Part shown: positions 25,869 through 35,000 of the stretch, piece after piece | How positions within the stretch are numbered: the first letter of the stretch is position 1 | Layout: each line of letters starts with the position of its first letter | Assembly: GCA_965248495.1 (NCBI GenBank) | Contig: CBDFJL010000003.1 | Location: 1,364,001 to 1,428,000 of the forward strand | Length of the DNA: 64,000 nt | Direction: 5' to 3' | Source: CAUYXS01 sp965248495 | GTDB lineage: Bacteria > Chloroflexota > Dehalococcoidia > Lucifugimonadales > Australimonadaceae | Notes under the pieces: model-generated | Database searches by the model: none | What the model was told of the DNA's origin: nothing | What the model saw: only the letters and a program-made list of their open reading frames with translations | Program-made: the position numbers and the translations under genes

Positions 25869-27062
25869 CTAGGCCAGGTAGTCGTGGACCAGCGTCGACA
25901 GCACGCGCGCCTCGGCAATGACACCCGACAGCGGGGCGAAGTCGTCGCCCAGCAGCGTGTTCGCGCCGTTGACGCCGTACTGCACCGTCGGAACGCCGTG
26001 CGCGTTGGGCCCACCGGCGTCGTAGGAACCGCGGTGGTAGTAGTGCTCGGGCGCCTCGCCGAACACGGCGGCGTGCGCCGCCGTGAGCGCTTGGACGCCG
26101 GGGTCGGACGCCTCGACGAGCGCCGGCAGCATGTGCACCCCGCGCTCGACGGTCACCTCGAAGGGGCTGAGGTCGCCAATGGCCTCGCGCACCTCCGCGA
26201 CCGCCGCGTCGATGTCGTCGCCGGGCAGCAGGCGGCGGTCGACCCGGATGCGGGCGGTGTCGGGGAGCGTGTGCGGTGCCAGCGGCGAGTAGGAGACCTG
26301 GTAGGGCTCCGCGTGTAGGCCGCCCAGCTGCGGGTGGGTCTTCGAAAACGTCATCTTGCGGATGCGGTTGATTGCGTCCGTCGCACCCTGGATCGCGTTG
26401 TGGCCGAGGTCTGGCCGGCTGGAGTGCGACGCCTGCCCGCGGACCGTGACGTTGACGTCGACGCGGCCGCGGTTGCCGAGCTGCAGCTGGAAGTTGGTGC
26501 GCTGGAGCACGATGCCCAAGGTCGGCTTCGTTGGCAGCGCCGCGATGATGGCGTCGGAGCACTCGTGGCTGGAGCGCCCCTCGTTGTTGATACCGAAGTA
26601 CAGCGTCCCGCCAAGCTCGGCGCCCGAGTCCACGAGCATCTTGAGCACGCCGAGCATCGCCGCCATGTGCGACTTGTTCTGCGTCACGCCCTGGCCGAAG
26701 GCGCACGGCTCGTCGAAGCCGTACTCGGTGCCCATGGCGATGCGACCGGCGTGCGGGTCGGCCATCATGTTGGAGTGCTGCGTGGGGGTGTAGGCCATGA
26801 CCAGCAGCGCCTTGTCCGACTCGCCGGTGCCCATCCGCACCACCAGCTGATTGAGCGGCGCCTCGATGATGCCGTAGGCGCCGATGGCCTGGAGCTCGGG
26901 GCGCACCACTTCCTGGACGTAGTGGACCAGCTTGGGGTCGTCCGGAGCCATGAGGGTGTCGGTGCCCATCGGCACCTCGGTCGGCTCTTGGAGCAGCTCG
27001 ACGAGCGTGTCGACGATGTACTGCTCGTCGAGGTAGTCGGCGATGACTTCGGCGGCGGCCAT
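25869..27062 (-). CDS. M20 family protein with divergent metal site
   Basis: A 397-aa protein with M20 two-domain architecture. ATG 27062 is chosen because AGAGGAGCC precedes it and the upstream extension is low-complexity and overlaps the divergent gene. The lid domain (VTVRGQASHSSRPDLGHNAI) is normal. The expected metal-site segments look altered: YTPTQHSNMMAD where HxD is expected, GQGVTQNKSHMAAML where GxGxxDxK is expected, and no His in the C-terminal GVNGANTLLGDDFAP. This may be a non-hydrolytic or differently liganded paralogue. It is divergent from the LLM oxidoreductase at 27187. Confidence 0.8.
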   Translation of the reverse strand: MAAAEVIADYLDEQYIVDTLVELLQEPTEVPMGTDTLMAPDDPKLVHYVQEVVRPELQAIGAYGIIEAPLNQLVVRMGTGESDKALLVMAYTPTQHSNMMADPHAGRIAMGTEYGFDEPCAFGQGVTQNKSHMAAMLGVLKMLVDSGAELGGTLYFGINNEGRSSHECSDAIIAALPTKPTLGIVLQRTNFQLQLGNRGRVDVNVTVRGQASHSSRPDLGHNAIQGATDAINRIRKMTFSKTHPQLGGLHAEPYQVSYSPLAPHTLPDTARIRVDRRLLPGDDIDAAVAEVREAIGDLSPFEVTVERGVHMLPALVEASDPGVQALTAAHAAVFGEAPEHYYHRGSYDAGGPNAHGVPTVQYGVNGANTLLGDDFAPLSGVIAEARVLSTLVHDYLA

Positions 27063-27186
27063 GGCTCCTCTCGGCGGTGCCCCAGGCGGGTACTCAGCGT
27101 CGGGAGGATAGCAGGCGGAACCGACGCGCCGCGGGGCTCGTCTACAATGGCGCGAATCCCACCTGGATCCGCCATTCGGAGCCATC

Positions 27187-28260
27187 ATGAAGGTAGACCT
27201 GCGCACGCCGCCCTCGCACCCCGTCGCCGAGATGGTGGCCTTCGCTCAGCAATGCGAGGAGGCGGGCTTCCACGCCTGTGGCTTCAACGACTCGCAGCTC
27301 TACTTCCGCGATAACTACGTCGTCGCCGCGCAGGTGCTCGCCAACACCGAGCGCCTGGTGGTCCACCCCGCGCTGACCTGCCCGGGGCCACGGCACACTT
27401 CGGTCATCGCCTCGGCCGCCAAGACCGTCCAGGAGTTTGGGCCCGGCCGCTACGAGCTCTGGCTGGGGCGGGGCGACGCCGCGGCGTCCACCATCGGCCA
27501 CGCGGCGCTCACCCTGGCCGAGACCCGGCAGGCCATCAGCGAGATCAAGCGGACCATGGCCGGAGAGTGGGGCGTCTGGGGCGACCCGCACGTGCATCTC
27601 CACCACAGTGACGGCCCACCGGTCCCGGTGTTCCTCGCGGGTCGCGGACCCAAGGTCATCGGCATCGCCGGCGAGCTGTGCGACGGCGTGCTGCTGGCGG
27701 TCGAGCCCAACGCCGAGTCGATCACGCAGGCCAAGGGCTGGCTCGCCGACGGCGCCGCGAGGGCGGGGCGCGACCCCGCCGACATCGAGGTGGTGCTCGA
27801 GGTCCGAACCATGATCCGCGAGACCCGGCGCCTGGCCCACCGCACGCATGCGCCCAAGCTGTTGCCCAACCTCGTGCGCGACGACTCCCAAGCGTGGCTG
27901 ACCAAGCGCGGCATCGACTACGACCTCACGCCCATCAAGGCGCGGCTCCGCGAAGGCTGGGAGCGGATGCAACAGCTCGCGCCGTCCGCGACCCATCCCT
28001 ACGACTGGAGCGCCGCCGAAGACATCGCCGACGCCGCCATCCCCGAGGAGCTGCAGGCGGTGGCAGGGGACACGATGGCGGTGCTGGGCGACCCGGACTA
28101 CGTGGCGACACGGTACCTCGACTTCCAGGCCATGGGCATCGACCGCATCTACATGTACGCGAACCTGTCGTTCCAGTGGCCCGAGGACGAGCGCCGCGCC
28201 TTCGCGGAGGTCATCGGCCCAGCGCTGGCCAGGGGCGCGAGCGCCGCGGCGGGAGGCTAG
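27187..28260 (+). CDS. LLM class F420/FMN-dependent oxidoreductase (luciferase-like)
   Basis: A 357-aa bacterial-luciferase-fold flavoprotein of the monooxygenase or F420-dependent reductase type. TIM-barrel landmarks include EMVAFAQQCEEAGFHACGFN, the central RYELWLGRGDAAAST and PVPVFLAGRGPKVIGIAGEL. Large LLM families that may oxidise recalcitrant organics are a known feature of SAR202 genomes. The ATG at 27187 has GGAGCCATC upstream. Its TAG overlaps the convergent gene's stop in a shared CTAG. Confidence 0.9.
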   Translation: MKVDLRTPPSHPVAEMVAFAQQCEEAGFHACGFNDSQLYFRDNYVVAAQVLANTERLVVHPALTCPGPRHTSVIASAAKTVQEFGPGRYELWLGRGDAAASTIGHAALTLAETRQAISEIKRTMAGEWGVWGDPHVHLHHSDGPPVPVFLAGRGPKVIGIAGELCDGVLLAVEPNAESITQAKGWLADGAARAGRDPADIEVVLEVRTMIRETRRLAHRTHAPKLLPNLVRDDSQAWLTKRGIDYDLTPIKARLREGWERMQQLAPSATHPYDWSAAEDIADAAIPEELQAVAGDTMAVLGDPDYVATRYLDFQAMGIDRIYMYANLSFQWPEDERRAFAEVIGPALARGASAAAGG

Positions 28261-28808
28261 GCCGGCAGCACCGCGCGACCCTCGGGTGTCGGCACGCCGA
28301 ACGCGTTCAGGCAACACGCCAGCATGACGTAGGCGCCGACGATAGCGGCGAGCTCGGCCATGTCCCGCTCGCCTAACCGCTCGAGCAGCGCCCCGAAGGT
28401 CGCGTCCGATACGCGATGCGGCGCGCGTAGCACCTCGTGGACGTACCGCACCACCACCGCCTCGTTGGGCGTGAGCCCATCGGGCGCCGTCCCGGCCTTG
28501 ATCGACGCGATCGCCTCCTCCCGAACGCCCGCCTCGCGGGCCTCGTCCTCGTGGGCCGCCCACTCGTACAGGCAGTCAAGCTCGCGCGCGACGCTGCAGA
28601 TGGCGAGCTCGGCGACCCGCTTATCGAGTTTCGCCTCAAAGCGGGCGTAGCCGATGGTGTGGGCCACGCGCGCGGCGAGGTCGGGCGAGTTGAGCAGGTA
28701 CTGGTAGGGCGCGGCGATCCGGCCCCTGCTTGCGATGATCGAGTCGAAATGCGGCTGGTCAGCTTCGGCGACCTGCTCGCGCTGGGTTATCTCCGACATG
28801 CGTGGCAA
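28257..28808 (-). CDS. Carboxymuconolactone decarboxylase / AhpD-like family protein
   Basis: A 183-aa helical protein of the CMD family. The core ELAICSVARELDCLYEWAAH, followed by EDEAREAGVREEAIASI, is diagnostic; it has no CxxC pair, so a peroxidase-type AhpD role is unlikely. A TTG start at 28808 is favoured: AAGGAGG lies 6 bases upstream, whereas the ATG at 28799 would be 15 bases away. It converges with the LLM oxidoreductase, sharing a CTAG. Confidence 0.83.
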   Translation of the reverse strand: MPRMSEITQREQVAEADQPHFDSIIASRGRIAAPYQYLLNSPDLAARVAHTIGYARFEAKLDKRVAELAICSVARELDCLYEWAAHEDEAREAGVREEAIASIKAGTAPDGLTPNEAVVVRYVHEVLRAPHRVSDATFGALLERLGERDMAELAAIVGAYVMLACCLNAFGVPTPEGRAVLPA

Positions 28809-28927
28809 GGGGAGCCTCCTTATCGGCGGTTGGCGCGCCACATGGTAGCGTCGCCTGCCCCCGGCGGCACCCGCCTCGCTGTTGCGCCGCCTGGACGGCC
28901 GGTGGCCGGGCATGCGATAACGGTGCG

Positions 28928-30304
28928 GTGACGGCCGAATCGAACCCCTATCGGGACCTCCCCAGCGTCGACAAGGTGCTGGCGGAGCCCGCGCTGGCCC
29001 CGCTGCTGGCGGAGTACGCCCACGACGTCATCGTCGATGCGGTCCGCGAGCAGCTTGCCCACGCACGAGCGTCGCTCGGTACCGGGAGCGGCGTACCCAC
29101 GGCGGAAGCCGTGGCCCTGAGCGTCGCGGCCCGTCGCCTCCGAGCGTGGCGGCCCTGGCCGACCCCCGTCATCAACGCCACCGGCGTCGTCCTCCACACC
29201 AACCTCGGCCGCGCGCCGCTCTCCGAGGCAAGCATCCGCGCGGCGGAGTCGTCGGGCGCCTACTCGGACCTTGAGCTGGACCTTGACGACGGCAAGCGGA
29301 GCACGCGCCACCGAGTGCTGGCCGGGCTCCTGCGCGAGCTCACCGGCGCCGAGGACGCCGTCGTCGTCAACAACAACGCGGGGGCCATGCTGCTTGGCAT
29401 GGCGGCGATCGCCAGCGGCAAGGAGGTCGTCGTGGCCCGCGGCGAGGCCAGCGAGATCGGCGGCGGCTTTCGCATCCCCGACGTGCTGCGCCAGGGCGGG
29501 GCGCGCCTCGTCGAGGTGGGCACGGTCAACCGGACGTATGCCAGCGACTACGACGAGGCGGTGACGGCGGACACGGCAGCCCTGCTGGTAGTCCATCGCA
29601 GCAACTTCCAAGTCGTCGGGTTTACGCACGAGCCATCGGTGGCCGAGGTGGCGGCGGTCGCCAAGGACAAAGGCGTGCCGCTGCTCCACGACCTCGGCAG
29701 CGGCGCGCTGATCGACACCACCCCGTTTGGACTCGCCCACGAGTGGACGCCGCAGGAGAGCATCGCGGCCGGCGCTGGGCTGGTGTTCATTTCGGGCGAC
29801 AAGCTGCTGGGCGGCCCCCAGGCAGGCATCGTCGTCGGCGAACGAGATCTCGTCGCGCGGCTGGCGCGCCACCCGCTGGCCCGGCCGCTGCGGGCCGACA
29901 AGCTGACGCTGGCGGCGTTGCACGCGACGTTGTTGCACTACCTCCGCGGCGAGGCCCGCGAGGCGGTGCCCATCTGGCGCATGATCGCGGCGACCGCCGA
30001 GCAGATCGAGGCGCGCGCGCGCGCCGTCGCCACGTTGGCCGGGGCGCAGGCCAGCGTTACGCCTGGCGAGTCGACGGTCGGTGGCGGCAGCCTCCCCGGC
30101 GACACGCTGCCGACGTGGCTCGTGAGCCTGGACCCGTCGGGCGTCGATGGCGGCGCCGACGAGCTGGCGCGCCGGCTGCGCACCGGCGACCCCGCGGTGA
30201 TGGCGCGAATCGAGGACGACCGCGTGCTGCTCGATGTGAGAACCGTGCTGCCCGTGCAGGACGCCGCGCTTGCGCCGGCCATCCGCTCCGCGCTCGGGTC
30301 CTAG
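28928..30304 (+). CDS. selA: L-seryl-tRNA(Sec) selenium transferase
   Basis: A 458-aa PLP enzyme that converts seryl-tRNA(Sec) to selenocysteinyl-tRNA(Sec) using selenophosphate. The N-terminal RDLPSVDKVLAEPAL is typical, as are VINATGVVLHTNLGRAPLSE and VVNNNAGAMLLGMAAIA. The PLP lysine is Lys292 in FISGDKLLGGPQAG. GTG 28928 begins exactly at the family N-terminus; longer in-frame starts are unsupported. It implies that selB, selD and tRNA-Sec exist elsewhere in the genome. Two candidate selenoproteins lie in this window (42422-43534; 60633-61124). Its stop shares a CTAG with the MFS gene. Confidence 0.96.
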   Translation: MTAESNPYRDLPSVDKVLAEPALAPLLAEYAHDVIVDAVREQLAHARASLGTGSGVPTAEAVALSVAARRLRAWRPWPTPVINATGVVLHTNLGRAPLSEASIRAAESSGAYSDLELDLDDGKRSTRHRVLAGLLRELTGAEDAVVVNNNAGAMLLGMAAIASGKEVVVARGEASEIGGGFRIPDVLRQGGARLVEVGTVNRTYASDYDEAVTADTAALLVVHRSNFQVVGFTHEPSVAEVAAVAKDKGVPLLHDLGSGALIDTTPFGLAHEWTPQESIAAGAGLVFISGDKLLGGPQAGIVVGERDLVARLARHPLARPLRADKLTLAALHATLLHYLRGEAREAVPIWRMIAATAEQIEARARAVATLAGAQASVTPGESTVGGGSLPGDTLPTWLVSLDPSGVDGGADELARRLRTGDPAVMARIEDDRVLLDVRTVLPVQDAALAPAIRSALGS

Positions 30305-31584
30305 ACGCGCAGGCTTCTGAAGCGCGGGTTTAGCATCGTAATCAGCGTGATCGCGGTCAGGCCGACCACCGCGCCGGAAACCAGCGCCGTCTGGACACCC
30401 CACGCCTCGGCGATGAGGCCCGCGATGAGCCCTCCCAGGGGCATCATGCCGATGTCCATCATGTAGACGCCCATGACCCGCCCGCGCATCTCATCGGGCG
30501 TCATCATTTGAAGCACCGTGTTGTTGGTGGTCATCACGCTCATCTGGAATGCGTTGACGAACACCAAGATAGCCATGGCCTGCCACAGCACGCTGACCTG
30601 GGCGAAGCCGATGATGCCAAGCCCGGCCATGAATAGGGAGACGATGACCAGCCGGCCCTTGTTGCGGATCTGCGTGAAGGCGGCCATGAGGAAGGTGCCA
30701 ACGAACCCGCCGATGCCCGCGCCGGTCAGCAACAGACCCAGCGTGCTCCCCTCGCCCGACTTCTGGCCGAGCACTTCGACAGCGTAGACCGGCATCAGCG
30801 TCATGATGAACGACATCATCGTCAGCGTCGGGACCAGTGCCACCAGGATCACGGTCAGTGTGTTCTTGTCGCCGACCACGTAACGGAAGCCGTCGCGCAC
30901 GTTCGAAAAGATCGACCGCTTTCGGCTCTCCGAGTGGTCCGACGTGTACTCGGCGCGGAAGGGCAGGATCATGACCATGACGCCGACGTAGAAGATCCCT
31001 TGGATGAGGAAGTTGAGGCCCGGGCCGAAGAACGTGATGAGGAGGCCCCCGACCGCCGGCCCGAACACGCGGGTGAAGTTGAATGCCATGGAGTTGAGGG
31101 CCACGGCGTTCATCAGCGCTTCACGGGGGACCGAGTTGCTGACCAGGGTCTGCCGCACCGGATTGTTGATGCTCCAACCCGCGCCGGTCAGGAAGCTGAA
31201 GAGGTGCAGATGCCACAGCACGTGGTTGTCGCTCAGGACGATAGCCGAGAACCCCAGCGCCAACACCGCGAGGAATGCCTGGTCCAGCAGCATGACCCGG
31301 CGGCGGTCGAAGCGGTCGGCGATGGCCCCGGATAGCGGCGCCATCAGCAGCGGCACGGCGCGCAGGCCAACGACGAGGGACACCTGCAAGGCCGACCCGC
31401 TGAGCTCGAAGGCGAGCCATCCCAACGTCACCTGCTGGACCCAGTTGCCCCCGCTCACGAAGAGCGTGCTGATCCAGAGCAGGCGGAAGTTGCGGTACTG
31501 GAATGCGCTGAATGTCTGGTGCCAGCGAGAGCCACGCCGAACGGCGGCGTCTGCTGCGGGTATGCCCTCGGCTGCTTGGCTCAT
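30301..31584 (-). CDS. MFS transporter, enterobactin-exporter (EntS/MFS_3) type
   Basis: A 427-aa major facilitator with about 12 hydrophobic segments. Motif A-like GAIADRFDRRRVMLLDQ follows helix 2. The N-terminus FSAFQYRNFRLLWISTLFVS, GWLAFELSGSALQVSLVVGL, and the late NNTVLQMMTPDEMRGRVMG are typical of the EntS/MFS_3 branch, which exports siderophores, macrolides and similar compounds. ATG 31584 is chosen over a TTG at 31620 as it matches family length. Substrate unknown. Confidence 0.88.
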   Translation of the reverse strand: MSQAAEGIPAADAAVRRGSRWHQTFSAFQYRNFRLLWISTLFVSGGNWVQQVTLGWLAFELSGSALQVSLVVGLRAVPLLMAPLSGAIADRFDRRRVMLLDQAFLAVLALGFSAIVLSDNHVLWHLHLFSFLTGAGWSINNPVRQTLVSNSVPREALMNAVALNSMAFNFTRVFGPAVGGLLITFFGPGLNFLIQGIFYVGVMVMILPFRAEYTSDHSESRKRSIFSNVRDGFRYVVGDKNTLTVILVALVPTLTMMSFIMTLMPVYAVEVLGQKSGEGSTLGLLLTGAGIGGFVGTFLMAAFTQIRNKGRLVIVSLFMAGLGIIGFAQVSVLWQAMAILVFVNAFQMSVMTTNNTVLQMMTPDEMRGRVMGVYMMDIGMMPLGGLIAGLIAEAWGVQTALVSGAVVGLTAITLITMLNPRFRSLRV

Positions 31585-31699
31585 TGAAGCCTGTCCACCA
31601 GCACAGCGGACTGTGTCCAAAAGGGGCGCTGGAGGGCGCCATCGAGTCTAGCGATGGACAGTTGCACCGTCAACGACATATCAAAGGCATTGCCACGCG

Positions 31700-31729
31700 T
31701 TGACGGCCTGCTTGCCTGACCCCTACGAT
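31700..31729 (+). promoter_or_regulatory. Promoter of tRNA-Lys
   Basis: TTGACG (31700-31705) and TACGAT (31724-31729), spacer 18 bases, lie 28 bases upstream of the tRNA 5' end. Good sigma-70-type match for position and sequence. Confidence 0.55.
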
Positions 31730-31757
31730 TGGATGGCGTGCCATCCCGGCGCATCGT

Positions 31758-31833
<76 letters not shown>

Positions 31834-32074
31834 GCCTATCTATTAGGGGCTCTGGGGTGGTACACCCTCCGGGCGCCGCCCTGCCGGAGCTATTTGGGTT
31901 ATTAGAGGGTCGCGGGCGCTCCCGCGAGGCGAAGGGCGGCGATTGGTTGACTGAGGAACCTGGTGTCCCAGCACGAGGTGGTTGCGCAATCGACTGCGAT
32001 GCGATTAGAACAGTAATTCGGCCCGCGAAGGCACACTGACCAAGACATACGGCGGTGACGCGAAGGAGCGATTG

Positions 32075-35000
32075 GTGGCAGCAGGAGTCTCAAAGGCGCG
32101 GCGCAAGGGGCTTTACCGGCCTGAGTTCGAGCACGACGCGTGCGGAGTGGGCGTCGTGGCGAACGTCAAAGGTATCGCCTCCCACGACATCGTCGAGAAG
32201 GGCATCGAGGTGCTGGCGAACCTCGCCCATCGAGGCGCCGCCGGCAGCGACCCCCTGACGGGTGACGGAGCGGGCGTGCTGCTCCAGATACCCGATGCCC
32301 TCGTACGCCGGGAGACCGCCAGACTAGGCTTCGACCTGCCCGCGCCCGGCGACTACGCTGTTGGCTCCGTCTTTCTTCCTCGTGACCCCGCCGAGCGTGC
32401 TCTTTGCGAAGTGGCGCTTCAGGAAGCGATCGAGGCCGAAGGCCAGCGCGTACTTGGCTGGCGCGACGTCCCGGTTGATGCCACCAGCATCGGGCGCGTG
32501 GCCCGGGAGTGCCAGCCCGTCATCCGCCAGCTCTTCGTCGGCCGCGGCGCCGGAGTGACCGACACTGCCGACTTTGAACGCAAGCTGTTCGTGATCCGCA
32601 AGGTGGCCGAGCGCCGCATCAACGAGTCGGAACTCAAGGAGGCGGACAACTTTTACGTCTGCAGCCTGTCGTCCAAGGTGATCGTGTACAAGGGCCTGCT
32701 CATCGCAACGCAGGTCAGGGATTTCTACGCCGACCTGCGCGATCCCGACATGGGCAGCGCATTCGTGCTGGTGCACTCACGCTTCAGCACCAACACCCTG
32801 GGCTCGTGGAAGTTGGCGCACCCGTACCGCTACGTCGTCCACAACGGCGAGATCAACACCCAGCGCGGCAACGCGAACTGGATGGCGGCCCGCGAGGGCA
32901 CCATGTCCTCCCCCCTATTCGGCGACGACATGGAGAAGCTGTTCCCGATCATCTGGCCAGGGCAGAGCGATACCGCGTGCCTGGACAACGCGTTCGAGCT
33001 GATGCTTCATACCGGTCGGCCGCTGCACCACGCCATGATGGCGCTGATACCCGAGGCCACCGGCGAGCGGGTGGCTATGTCGCAGGAGAAGCGGGACTTC
33101 TACGAGTTCCACGCGTGCCTGATGGAGCCATGGGACGGGCCCGCACTGGTTGCCTTCACGGACGGGACACGTGTCGGTGCCGTGCTCGACCGCAACGGCC
33201 TGCGTCCTTTCCGCTACCTGGTCACCACCGACGACACGCTGGTCATGGCGTCCGAGGTGGGCGTGCTGGACGTGCCGCCGGAGAATGTGCGCTTCAAGGA
33301 GCGTATCCACCCCGGCCGCATGTTCCTGTTGGACCCCGAGCGCGGCGGTATCGTCGACGACGAGACGATCAAGACCGAGCTCTCGCATCGTCAACCCTAC
33401 GGGGAGTGGTTGCGCGAGAACCAGGTGTACCTGGACACCCAGCCGGAGCCCACGGGCTCTGACGACATAGACGACATAGGCGCGCTCGACAGGGCGACGG
33501 TGGTCGACCTCCAGCAGGCCTTCGGGTATACGCAGGAGGACTTGAGCATACTCCTGGAGCCGATGGCGGCCCACGGCGCTGAGCCGATCGGTTCAATGGG
33601 CAACGACATACCGCTCGCGGTGCTCTCGGAGCACCCACAGCTGCTATTCAGCTACTTCAAGCAGTGCTTCGCGCAGGTCAGCAACCCACCGCTCGACGGC
33701 ATCCGCGAGGAGCTCGTCACCTCGGTGACCATGCGGCTCGGCGCGCAGCGAAACCTCTTTGAGGAGACCCCAGAGCACTCGCGCCAGGTCAGGATCAGCA
33801 GCCCGATTCTTACCAACGGTGACCTCCGGAAGCTCCGTGAAGTGAACGCCCCGGGGATCAAGAGCATTACCCTTTCGACGCTGTTTCCAGTGGACGGTGG
33901 GGAGGGCGCGCTGCGGCGTGCCATGGACGAGCTGTGCGGGAAGGCGTCCGCGGCCATCGACCAGGGCCACAGCATCATCATCCTTTCGGACCGCGGCGTT
34001 GACGCCGCCCATGCGGCCATACCCAGCCTGCTGGCGGTCTCGGGCGTACACCACCACCTGATCAGGGAGGGCACCCGCACGCGTGCCGGCCTCGTGCTGG
34101 AGTCAGGCGAGCCACGGGAGGTCGCACACCTCGCGCTGCTCATCGGTTACGGCGCCAGCGCGGTCAACCCCTACCTGGCCTACGAGACGCTGAAGAACCT
34201 GACAGGCCAGGACGCGTTCAGCGGAAGTCTGGACGCCGAGACGGTGGAGAAAAACTACATCAAAGCCGCCAACAAGGGCCTGGTGAAGATCATCTCCAAG
34301 ATGGGTATCTCCACGGTCCACAGCTACCACGGCGCACAGATATTCGAGGCGGTCGGCCTGAGCCAGGAGCTGATCGATCAGTACTTCACGTGGACTCCAT
34401 CACGGATCGGCGGCATCGGACTCCACGCGCTCGAGCACGACGTGCTGGCGCTGCACCACCGGGCCTTCCCCCCGGCGGAGGTTGCCGCGAAGCAGGAGCT
34501 GCCATCGGGCGGCGTCTATCACTGGCGGCGTGACGGCGAGTACCACATGTGGAACCCCGACACCGTCGCCAAGCTCCAGTACGCGTCCCGCATGAACGAC
34601 GCTGGCGCCTACGAGGCGTTTTCGGCGCTGGCCAATGACTACGAGCGGCGCCTCTGCACGCTGCGGGGTCTGCTGGACCTCAAGCTGGCGGACACGCCGG
34701 TCCCCATCGATGAGGTCGAGCCGGTCGGCGAAATCCTCAAGCGTTTCGCCACCGGCGCCATCTCCCTCGGTGCCATCAGCCGTGAGGCGCACGAGACCTT
34801 GGCCATCGCCATGAACCGCATCGGCGCGCGCTCCAACAGCGGCGAGGGCGGCGAGGACTACCATCGCTACACGGCGGACGCCAACGGCGATCAGCGCTAC
34901 AGCGCCGTGAAGCAGGTCGCTTCCGGCCGCTTCGGCGTGACCACCAACTACCTCGTGAACTCAACCGACCTCCAGATCAAGATGGCCCAAGGGGCCAAGC

